In this document: piece after piece, positions 1 to 7,300 of the stretch
Position numbering within the stretch: position 1 is the first letter of the stretch
How the letters are laid out: each line of letters starts with the position of its first letter
NCBI GenBank assembly: GCA_022704885.1
Contig: JAKJFO010000064.1
Coordinates: forward strand, 9,592 to 19,129
Reading direction: 5' to 3'
Source of the DNA: Candidatus Rifleibacteriota bacterium
Lineage (GTDB): Bacteria; Riflebacteria; Ozemobacteria; Ozemobacterales; Ozemobacteraceae
DNA: 9,538 nucleotides
Program-made: the position numbers and the translations under genes
The notes under the pieces: model-generated
Seen by the model: the letters and a program-made list of their open reading frames with translations, nothing else
Databases searched by the model: none
Told to the model about the DNA's origin: nothing

Positions 1-2
1 TA

Positions 3-185
3 ATACAGGATGCAGACCGCAAATCCGCAATATTCAAAGCTCTGACTGCCGCCCAGGCTGGAGATACGGTAGTGATAGCCGGAAAAGGCCACGAAACCGG
101 TCAGTATTTCGCCGATCGCACGATCCCCTTTGACGATCGCGAAGTGGCACGCAGTTTTTTCCGGAAGCCAGACGATGACAGATAA
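3..185 (+). CDS. murE: UDP-N-acetylmuramoyl-tripeptide synthetase MurE, C-terminal fragment
   Basis: This is the 3' end of a Mur ligase cut by the left window edge; about 60 codons are visible before the TAA at 183-185. MurE is a cytoplasmic ATP-dependent ligase that adds the third residue (meso-diaminopimelate or L-lysine) to UDP-MurNAc-L-Ala-D-Glu. The visible part matches the end of the C-terminal Mur ligase domain. It has a D-R-x-x-A-I helix start, a [12 protein letters not shown] strand and loop (K and E of the GKGHE motif intact), and a closing F-D-D-R-E-V-A segment, all highly typical of MurE. The residues that choose between DAP and lysine lie upstream and are not visible. The stop overlaps the murF start by 11 bases, so the two are probably translationally coupled. 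Identity is firm from the motifs and from the murF-mraY neighbours. Confidence 0.93.
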   Translation: MQDADRKSAIFKALTAAQAGDTVVIAGKGHETGQYFADRTIPFDDREVARSFFRKPDDDR

Positions 186-1569
186 CTGGACAGCTACCCA
201 GATTTCGCGGGCCTGCGAAGGGCAATTGATTCAGAACAGCACCCGACCGATAACCGGTTTCAGCATAGATACACGCTCTCTGCAGCCTGGAGACCTGTTC
301 GTGGCTCTCAAAGGCGAGAACCAGGATGGCCATCTTTATGTCGCGAAGGCCGCCGAGAAAGGCGCAGCCGGGCTTCTGATTTCTGATCTATCCTCAGTTG
401 CCGGCTTTTCTGACCAAATTGCCATTATCAGCGTTCCCGACACTCTGGCTGGCCTGCAGAAAATTGCGCAGGACAGGCGAAGTCGCCTGCAGTCAAAGGT
501 TATCGGCGTCACCGGCAGCAATGGCAAAACCACGACGCGCGCCATGCTGCAGCATCTGCTCGGCAGCGTTGGCCGTTGCAGTGCTACCAGCGGCAACCTC
601 AACAATCATATTGGCCTGCCGCTGACAATTCTCGGAATCGCTGCCGATGCCGACCATGCTGTGCTCGAAATGGGCATGAATCATCAGGGTGAAATCAGAG
701 AACTCTGCCGAATTTCTCGACCAGACGCGGCTGTGATCAGCAATATCGGGCCAGCCCACATTGGCATTCTCGGCAGTCTCGAGAACATCGCCCGGGCCAA
801 GGCCGAGATTCTCGAAAATCTGACTGAAAGCCAGATTGCAGTAGTCCCCGGAGACACCGAATTCAGCGCACTTCTACGCCAGGCTGCCAGAGCCCGACTG
901 TTTTTCTTTGGTGAAGGCGCCAACAACGATTATCGTATCAGCAACCTGCAGATGACAGTCGAAGGCATCAGCTTCAAAGTTAACCTGCGCGACCAGGATT
1001 GCGACTGCAAATTGTCGCTGGCCGGCCGCCACAATGCATTCAATGCCACAGCCGCACTGGCCATGTTCCATCAGCTCGGCCATGACCTGCAGAAAGGCTG
1101 CCAGCTTCTCGAAAGCTTCAGACCGGTTGGTGCCCGCATGGAAAGAGTTACGATCGACGGCATCAACATTCTGCTCGACTGTTACAACGCCAACCCGGGC
1201 TCGATGAGCGAAGCTCTCAGATTTCTTGAAGTCTGCCCTGCCCCGCGCATTGCCGTTCTCGGCGATATGCGCGAACTTGGCGACATGGCTGTGCCGATGC
1301 ATCGCCAGCTTGGCGAACAGGCCGCCGCCAGTGCCCCGGAACTGCTGATCTGCGTCGGCAACGATGCCGCGCATATAGCTGCAGCGGCGCGGGAGAATGG
1401 CATGGCCGAATCTTCAGTAATAGCGCTAAGCTCTAACGCCGAGGCAGCCGAAATATTGAAAGACAGATTGATAAGAGGCTCGACCGTTCTTTTCAAGGCG
1501 AGCCGGGGCATGCATTTCGAAACCATAGTGCGCAGCCTCTGGCCGGACCTCGGAAAAGACCTGCACTGA
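175..1569 (+). CDS. murF: UDP-N-acetylmuramoyl-tripeptide--D-alanyl-D-alanine ligase MurF
   Basis: MurF is the cytoplasmic ATP-dependent ligase that joins D-Ala-D-Ala to the UDP-MurNAc-tripeptide, completing the pentapeptide. The protein is 464 residues, normal for the family. The N-terminal substrate domain (about 26-100) has the [15 protein letters not shown] block. The central ATPase domain has the P-loop [10 protein letters not shown] at 111-120 (Lys118), N-N-x-I-G-L-P-L from 143, L-E-M-G-M-N at 164-169 and S-N-I-G-P-A-H-I-G at 189-197. Further on come G-R-H-N (284-287) and R-P-V-G-A-R-M-E-R (316-324). The C-terminal domain has D-C-Y-N-A-N-P (335-341) and V-L-G-D-M-R-E-L-G (361-369). I chose ATG 175 because GGAAG at 163-167 lies 7 bases upstream and the start overlaps the murE stop by only 11 bases. 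An in-frame TTG at 130 would overlap murE by 56 bases and add residues unlike MurF. Confidence 0.98.
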   Translation: MTDNWTATQISRACEGQLIQNSTRPITGFSIDTRSLQPGDLFVALKGENQDGHLYVAKAAEKGAAGLLISDLSSVAGFSDQIAIISVPDTLAGLQKIAQDRRSRLQSKVIGVTGSNGKTTTRAMLQHLLGSVGRCSATSGNLNNHIGLPLTILGIAADADHAVLEMGMNHQGEIRELCRISRPDAAVISNIGPAHIGILGSLENIARAKAEILENLTESQIAVVPGDTEFSALLRQAARARLFFFGEGANNDYRISNLQMTVEGISFKVNLRDQDCDCKLSLAGRHNAFNATAALAMFHQLGHDLQKGCQLLESFRPVGARMERVTIDGINILLDCYNANPGSMSEALRFLEVCPAPRIAVLGDMRELGDMAVPMHRQLGEQAAASAPELLICVGNDAAHIAAAARENGMAESSVIALSSNAEAAEILKDRLIRGSTVLFKASRGMHFETIVRSLWPDLGKDLH

Positions 1570-1578
1570 GCCATAAAT

Positions 1579-1584
1579 AAGGAG
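1579..1584 (+). promoter_or_regulatory. Ribosome binding site fixing the TTG start of mraY
   Basis: AAGGAG lies 7 bases upstream of TTG 1592, in the 22-base gap after murF. This near-ideal Shine-Dalgarno supports the non-ATG start. The next in-frame ATG is about 24 codons later and would remove most of the first membrane helix. Confidence 0.8.
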
Positions 1585-1591
1585 TTTTTGC

Positions 1592-2686
1592 TTGTTCAGC
1601 TCTATTTTCGAGCCGCTCTCGATTCGTATCATTTTTTCCATAGTCACATCTTTTCTGCTGTCAATGATCATCGCACCACGCGTGATCTTCAACCTCAAAT
1701 CACGGCAGATTGGCCAGAACGTGCGCGAAGAAGGCGTCAAGGAACACCTCAAAAAAAGTGGAATTCCAACCATGGGCGGCATCATCATTCTGATTCCGCT
1801 GATGATCACCACTATACTCTGGTGTAAACTCAACCCGTTTGTCGTTATAGCACTGCTGGTCACCGCCATAATGGGTCTGATCGGCTTTTTCGATGACATC
1901 ACCAAGGTAGTCAGAGCCCGCTCGCTTGGGCTGACCGCTCGTCAGAAGCTGTTCGGCCAGATTCTGGCCGGATTTGGCGCTGCACTAGCGATCAAATATT
2001 ATCCCGGCCTGCGCTTCGAAATGACCATGCCAGGCAAAGAAATACTCGAACTGGCGCCGACCTGCACTCAACTGCCGGTTTTTGGTGCAGTCGATCTCGG
2101 CTGGCTTTACATTCCCTTCGCTATTGCGGTTATCGTCGGTGCAACCAACGCGGTAAACCTGACCGACGGCCTCGATGGCCTGGCTGCCGGAACCGTGGTC
2201 GTTGCAGCAACTCCTTTTCTGGTGTTCTCGTATGTCTGCGGACACCTGATTTTTGCCCGTCATATCGGCGTGGTTTACATTGCCGGAGTTGGCGAGCTGG
2301 CAGTAATGAGCGCGGCAATCGGCGGCGGCTGCCTCGGCTTTTTATGGCATAACGCCCACCCTGCATCTGTAATTATGGGTGACACCGGTTCGCTGGCACT
2401 TGGCGGCGCGCTCGGCGCCATCGCCCTCTGCAGCAAAACCGAATTTTATCTCGCCATTGTTGGCGGCATATTCGTAATCGAAGCTCTATCAGTCATTCTA
2501 CAGGTCAGCTATTTCAAAATGACCAAAGGCAAGCGCATCTTCAAAATGAGCCCGATTCACCACCATTTCGAACTCTGCGGCTGGGCCGAAGAGAAGGTGG
2601 TAATCAGATTCTGGATGGTCGGCATCATGATGGCACTGGTTGGCCTGACCCTTTTTGCTTCACGCCTCGTCGCAACTGCCGCATAA
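1592..2686 (+). CDS. mraY: Phospho-N-acetylmuramoyl-pentapeptide-transferase MraY
   Basis: MraY is the polytopic inner-membrane enzyme that transfers phospho-MurNAc-pentapeptide from UDP to undecaprenyl phosphate, giving lipid I. The protein is 364 residues, typical for the family, with about ten hydrophobic helices. Diagnostic motifs are all present: G-I-P-T-M-G-G (57-63); the Asp pair in G-F-F-D-D (Asp101, Asp102); the L-G-L-T-A-R-Q-K block that follows; N-L-T-D-G-L-D-G-L (189-197); M-G-D-T-G-S-L-A-L-G with the catalytic-type Asp264; and S-P-I-H-H-H-F-E with His323-325. Asp pair, Asp264 and triple His match residues shown to matter in characterised MraY enzymes. It starts at TTG with a strong upstream ribosome site. 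It is the last gene of the mur run: murD, often next in dcw clusters, is absent, and a convergent gene follows. Confidence 0.98.
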   Translation: MFSSIFEPLSIRIIFSIVTSFLLSMIIAPRVIFNLKSRQIGQNVREEGVKEHLKKSGIPTMGGIIILIPLMITTILWCKLNPFVVIALLVTAIMGLIGFFDDITKVVRARSLGLTARQKLFGQILAGFGAALAIKYYPGLRFEMTMPGKEILELAPTCTQLPVFGAVDLGWLYIPFAIAVIVGATNAVNLTDGLDGLAAGTVVVAATPFLVFSYVCGHLIFARHIGVVYIAGVGELAVMSAAIGGGCLGFLWHNAHPASVIMGDTGSLALGGALGAIALCSKTEFYLAIVGGIFVIEALSVILQVSYFKMTKGKRIFKMSPIHHHFELCGWAEEKVVIRFWMVGIMMALVGLTLFASRLVATAA

Positions 2687-2715
2687 AAAAGCTCCCCGGC
2701 ATCGGGCGCCGGGGA
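2685..2715 (-). terminator. Rho-independent terminator between convergent mraY and the lipoprotein gene
   Basis: Perfect stem CCCCGGC (2694-2700) with GCCGGGG (2708-2714), extended by one T-A pair (2693/2715), around a 7-base loop. Read on the minus strand the hairpin is followed, after 3 bases, by six T (2690-2685), the classic intrinsic terminator layout. It sits 34 bases past the minus-strand lipoprotein stop. On the plus strand no T run follows, so it can only be a weaker terminator for mraY, although mraY transcripts would pass through the same stem. The A run that forms the minus-strand T tract begins in the mraY stop codon. Confidence 0.85.
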
Positions 2716-2749
2716 AAAGCAATTGGGATGTTATGAACAAAACAAGTTT

Positions 2750-4135
2750 TCAGCGATAGTAAACCGAGAGCTGAATACCAGTAAGACGCATGTTAACAAG
2801 GCTGATGTTTCTGCTGGCCATATAATAGGCACTGCTCGGATTACTGCGGATCATTTCGGTCACATCGACAGTATAGGTCTTGCCAGGAGTGTAAGTCGCA
2901 TAAAATTCTCCGAGATAGTTGCCAGTCACGGCAGCATTACCTGCCCACCAATCACCCATGTCACTCACAGCGCTGACCTGCTGAGTAGTAGAGAGATAGT
3001 TCAGACATCTGCCAGAGCCGATCTCAAAGTATTCAGCAGTAAATTTCATTTCGGCCTTCACAAAAGCAAGACTGACAAAGTCAATGTTAACTGGAGTTTC
3101 AAGAGCTACTTCAGCAAATTCGCCATTTGCATCGGCAAACGGATATATCTCTGAAAACCAACCTGTGTTTCCGACACTGCTGTGAATAACTGCCGGGTTG
3201 ATCTGCACGTTCACAGCTGCAATCTGGCCGGCTTCAACCGACACCGAGAGCGAATAGTCGAGATAGTCAGGATGACTGGCCTTGAGGTTATAGATACCTT
3301 TCGGAACTTTTGTGAACGAAAAGGCGCCGTTAGCGTCTGTCACAGCTGAGAAGGCAGTTCCGTCAAGGACGACAGTTACACCAGCGAGTTTCTGAGAATT
3401 AATCATATTCTCAACAGTACCAGCAATATCACCATCGGTAACTTCGGGAGTCGTTTCTATTGGCCTGAGTTCAGAAGATATCTTAATCACAGGAATCATG
3501 GTCGCGAATTTCAGAAGTCTGGTGCGCAGAATGCGATGCTTGAAATGCATTGTCAAGAAAGTGGAAAATCCGTCTTTGATCTCAAAGCTACCCTTGAGAT
3601 GAAACTTTTTGGAAGGGATGATCAGTTTGTAGGTGATATTTTTATCTTTAAGGGTTGCAGAGCTGACATAAAGAACGATTTCTTTGTATTTACCGGGAGC
3701 CAGCTCGAGATCTGCGAGAACCTGCGAAATATTGTCTGCGCTGGAGTTGCCGACGAGACTGATGCTGCGTGTTCCGGTAAAGGTAGTTTTAACGCCCTTG
3801 TCTGACTTGACCTCGAGCTTATTAAAGGTTATAAGTATATCATCAGCATTATCAGGGCTGAGGAAGAGAAGTTTCAGCCGGGAAATTCCTTTTTTTACAC
3901 CTTCACGCATCGAGTAATCTATCTTATAATTGCTCTTGGCAAAAGTGTATTTGCGATCGAGTTTCTTGGTGAACTTGCAGGCCAGGAGCTGTGAGGAAGA
4001 AGAATCCATAGTCGGCGCCGAATTCGACATGGAAACCCCCACAGGATTGGAAGAACCGCTGCCACCACCGAAACATCCGGTGAGTAAGGGAAGAACTATT
4101 ACCGTCATCAGTGTCAGCAGTTTTAAGCGATTCAT
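2750..4135 (-). CDS. Lipoprotein with DUF4382-like and carboxypeptidase-regulatory-like domains
   Basis: A 461-residue exported lipoprotein of unknown specific role. The N-terminus is a type II signal peptide: Arg3 and Lys5, a hydrophobic core, then lipobox L-L-T-G-C with lipidated Cys21, followed by a Gly/Ser-rich linker. Residues about 90-218 resemble DUF4382: a strand pattern with L-E-L-A-P-G-K-Y-K-E-I-V-L-Y-V and later L-I-I-P-S, close to that family's 'lpaGxYxqirL ... vPSg' core. Residues about 235-315 are a CarboxypepD_reg-like beta-sandwich: G-x-V at the start, A-G-V-T-V, T-D-A-N-G-A-F-S-F, and V-P-K-G-I-Y-N-L. The last ~140 residues are beta-rich, contain T-V-D-V-T-E-M-I, and I do not recognise them. 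ATG 4135 is chosen over longer frames because it gives the lipobox at the right distance and has a strong ribosome site. It is probably monocistronic, ending at the hairpin near 2700. Function is unknown; surface or periplasmic binding or scaffolding is a guess. Confidence 0.87.
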   Translation of the reverse strand: MNRLKLLTLMTVIVLPLLTGCFGGGSGSSNPVGVSMSNSAPTMDSSSSQLLACKFTKKLDRKYTFAKSNYKIDYSMREGVKKGISRLKLLFLSPDNADDILITFNKLEVKSDKGVKTTFTGTRSISLVGNSSADNISQVLADLELAPGKYKEIVLYVSSATLKDKNITYKLIIPSKKFHLKGSFEIKDGFSTFLTMHFKHRILRTRLLKFATMIPVIKISSELRPIETTPEVTDGDIAGTVENMINSQKLAGVTVVLDGTAFSAVTDANGAFSFTKVPKGIYNLKASHPDYLDYSLSVSVEAGQIAAVNVQINPAVIHSSVGNTGWFSEIYPFADANGEFAEVALETPVNIDFVSLAFVKAEMKFTAEYFEIGSGRCLNYLSTTQQVSAVSDMGDWWAGNAAVTGNYLGEFYATYTPGKTYTVDVTEMIRSNPSSAYYMASRNISLVNMRLTGIQLSVYYR

Positions 4136-4141
4136 AGGGCT

Positions 4142-4147
4142 CCTCCT
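4142..4147 (-). promoter_or_regulatory. Strong ribosome binding site of the lipoprotein gene
   Basis: CCTCCT on the plus strand reads AGGAGG on the minus strand, 6 bases before ATG 4135. This consensus Shine-Dalgarno decides the start against the upstream in-frame ATG at 4276, which would bury the signal peptide behind 47 residues. Confidence 0.85.
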
Positions 4148-4247
4148 GTAAAATCGAAAAAAATCAATCGGCGCTAATATAAGGCAAGCAAATCTTGTAC
4201 CTGTTTTACAAATATAGCCTAAATCAGAGAAACTGCCTGCTGAAGGC

Positions 4248-4276
4248 ACTATCAGCAATATATATTTTTTTGCCAA
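4248..4276 (-). promoter_or_regulatory. Possible promoter of the lipoprotein gene
   Basis: On the minus strand TTGGCA (4276-4271; five of six bases match TTGACA) is followed after 17 bases by GATAGT (4253-4248; four of six match TATAAT). This would start transcription near 4240 and leave a leader of roughly 105 bases. The -10 match is modest, the region is AT-rich, and other weak boxes (for example TATATT nearer the gene) exist, so this is only a candidate. It would overlap the likely start of the divergent plus-strand gene. Confidence 0.22.
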
Positions 4277-4353
4277 GAGTCGGCAACGGGAATTTTTCCC
4301 TAGTCATCCTGATCGCTATAGGGATTTTTTACCCTGCTATTGTCCATGGTATA
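4270..4353 (+). other. Predicted signal-peptide coding segment of the giant protein
   Basis: Encodes a short polar head with Arg3, a hydrophobic run of about 17 residues rich in Ile, Leu and Val, and a short V-H-G stretch before a charged T-K-R-D-E segment that should begin the mature protein. It has no lipobox Cys, so cleavage would be by signal peptidase I or the segment stays as an anchor. The exact cleavage site is not obvious because a clean A-x-A is lacking. Confidence 0.6.
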
Positions 4354-7300
4354 CAGACAAAGAGAGACGAATTAACAGCCTTACCCATCTACAATGCAAG
4401 TTTCGATTTTGCACTTGAAGAACACAGTCAACCACGCGCCCACGTTGTACCGGCGCGCTTTTATTTTACGGCAACCGACAGCGAGCATGTGTACAGCCTA
4501 TCTTCCGGTGACACTGCCTATACCGCCTGGAAATCAGTTTACCCGACCGAGCTATGGGGTACACCCGAAAAATCGGCGCAAATTCCCGGCTACTACCTTG
4601 CGCTAAGTGCGAATCAAATCAGACCAGACACACTAACATCAATCGCAGCGGGAAAATATATTGCCACCAGTAATCTATCAGGAGTGGCTAAGCTTGAAAC
4701 TTTCAGCAACAGCTCGATTTACCTTAACAGTCCGGATTCTTCCAGAACATTCTCCAGCTCTGCCCCGAATCTTCCACTGACTATGATTCAGTCCCGCGCC
4801 AGAATCTACGTCTGCTGGGTCGAATATGATCCAGACACATTCAGCTCATCAATAAAAATCACTTCAACTTCTGATGGCGTAAACTTCGTCGGCTCGCACA
4901 CATTAGTCGCAACTGGAAATTTCTCTCCCTCCATCGGTGTATCTGGCTGCAGCATAAGTCACGGCTCCGATGAATACATCGCTGTAACATACGCCAAGTC
5001 ATCTTCTGAGGCTAACATCTTAACGTTTAAGGCGCCCCCAACTGTCATTGATCCACCCTATCCAGCAACCTATACAACCACCATAGGCCTTACCGATATA
5101 AGCTCACGGGAAATCGCCGTGACCCAGAACCCACGAACATCAGAGATAATCATTTCGTGGTTGAGACTTGATGGAGATTACAAGGGCTATTACCGCACAT
5201 TCAGCTTTACTCCAAACAACACATGGACACCCATTTCAGCGGTGACACTTGTTGCTTCAGGCTTCTCCAAAAATTATGGCGTCAGCGTCGAAAGCTACAC
5301 CAACTTCGAGAACACTTTTGTAATACCTTCAGCGACAGAACTAAAAAGCTATACGCTTAGAGACAGCGTATCCGCCCACGACAACTTCAGTCCGGCAGGC
5401 TATGCAACTCAGTTCAATTTCACTGACAGCCAGAAACATTATGCAGGCCTGCTTAGCTATGACTTCATCAACAAATATTTCTATTTCTACAAACGCGAAC
5501 TTAGATTCCCCGATGAGGGACGGTGGGATAAAACAAGTAAGACCCTGCATCTGGAAGGGCCGCCGTGGCCAAACACGCTTGTAAAAATCGAATATGAATT
5601 TACTGAAGTTGCTACAGATGCATGCATAGTTCACATGGTGAATGCGAATGGCGGGCGCCAGCCGTTTAACAACATGACCGGTGTCATTGCCAGCAGCGCC
5701 TCAGCACTGTATACGGTCGAATTTGACTACAACATGGATACCGGACTGTATGCCGGATACATGAACAACAAGATCCGTATGTTAGACAGCTTAAACAATC
5801 CGGTCAACATCAGTTATGTGTCAGGCACCAGCACTGGGATTTCTTTCAGGCCAGTTGGAGATCTGACTTTCAACACCAGCTACCGTATCGAAATTGCCAG
5901 CGACGTCATAGATGCTCGTGGCACCCAAATATGGGAGCCAGTCACGCTCAATTTCACCACTCAGAAAAGCAGCTCATCGGTTATTGCCAGCGAGGTCAAA
6001 AACATCACCGCCTGGCGCGATGCCGCGCGCACACAGCAAATTGCTTCGGGAGGCGATGCCAGCGCTACGGCTGATATATATATCAGACTCGATGCAGTTG
6101 ACCCGGCATTCAACACCATAGATACAGCTACGGTGAGTATTTTACTCAATGGTGCACAAATCGCACAAGCTACGCTCACACAGCTTAACGCCACTTCAAA
6201 CTATTTTGACGGCTATTACAAGCTGGCAACGGCACTGGCAACCGACAGTGTCTATACCTTCAAAGCGCATCCTGACTCGGCTACGACAACCAGCGTGATA
6301 ATTTCATTTCCGACTTTTTCGCCAATTTACCCCGCATCGGGATCTACGAGTATTCCTGGTCTGCCAACCATCAGAATAAAGGCCAGTGAAGCGATTCTGC
6401 CGGGAGATATCTCAGCCACGACAGTCAAGCTTCTTAAAGGTGGCGTGGAAATAGCGGCCAGCCGTTCATACAATGCGGCCGACCGCGAAATCCTGCTGAC
6501 ACCGACTGAAACCCTCGAAAGTGAAACAACTTACACTGTTTCAGTATCTGGCTTGCGCGATGCCTACTTCAATACTCAGAAGACCGCCCTTTCCTACCAA
6601 TTCACCGTCGCCGACATCAAACCACCGACGATTACCGGTTTCAACCCCACAAACGGGGAGACTGAGGTAACCATCGACCGTTTAATTGTAATCGACTTCA
6701 GCGAAGCGCTTCTCGCGGCCAGTGCCAGCAAATCGTCGGTCAAGCTTTCCCATAACGCGATTGCAGCCAGCTACAGCGTCATTATCAACAGCAACAGAAT
6801 CACCATTTCCCCTGATGATGTGCCAGGCGGCAGCCTTCTTCCCGAACAGACCTACGCTCTCGAAATCACCACTGGTGTTACCGACCTGGCTGGCAACGGT
6901 CTCGCGGCAGCTTTCAATCTTTCATTCACCACTCAGCCAAAGTCAACTGCGCCAACAGACATCAGCACGATGCAGCTCTACAAAGATGCTCTTATGACCA
7001 GCAGCTGGGGCCCGTCAGAGAAAGTTCCAGCGTCAGCCACGATTTATCTGAAGCTCACCGGAACAGACGGAGCAACCCAGACCAGAGACCTGGCAACTGC
7101 GACTCTGAGCTTTTCATGGGGCGCGCCGGCAAAGACTTTCAGTCTGCTGGAAACCGCTTCTGATTCTACAGGTATCTACTTTGGCAGCTTTAACCTTGGC
7201 TCAATTCCTGTTTATGGGCTGCCTGGCCCGCTGCCACCGGTCAGCATTGGCAGCCTGACCTTCAGCGCCGAGCAAAAACCGGCTGTGGCAGCCACTCTGA

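Noticed and set aside
130..174. Upstream TTG start for MurF
   Set aside because: It gives a 56-base overlap with murE and residues unlike MurF. ATG 175 has GGAAG at good spacing.
874..1374. Minus-strand frame of 166 codons inside murF
   Set aside because: A shadow of a high-GC coding gene; murF on the plus strand explains the sequence fully and the frame has no recognisable motif.
1426..1905. Minus-strand frame of 159 codons across the murF-mraY junction
   Set aside because: Antisense to two conserved genes, with no ribosome site or domain signal; chance open frame.
2723..3154. Plus-strand reading frame of 143 codons after mraY
   Set aside because: It lies entirely antisense to the 3' end of the lipoprotein gene, has no ribosome site and no recognisable features. 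The opposite strand has clear domain structure.
4136..4276. N-terminal extension of the lipoprotein to an upstream ATG at 4276
   Set aside because: It would place 47 residues before a textbook lipoprotein signal peptide and ignore the consensus AGGAGG before ATG 4135.
4394..4606. Short plus-strand ATG frame near the start of the giant gene
   Set aside because: Out of frame with the continuous giant reading frame, which carries the hydrophobic leader and beta-strand patterns; the short frame has no features.
5341..5634. Minus-strand frame of 97 codons inside the giant gene
   Set aside because: Antisense to the continuous coding frame, with no supporting start signal or family resemblance.
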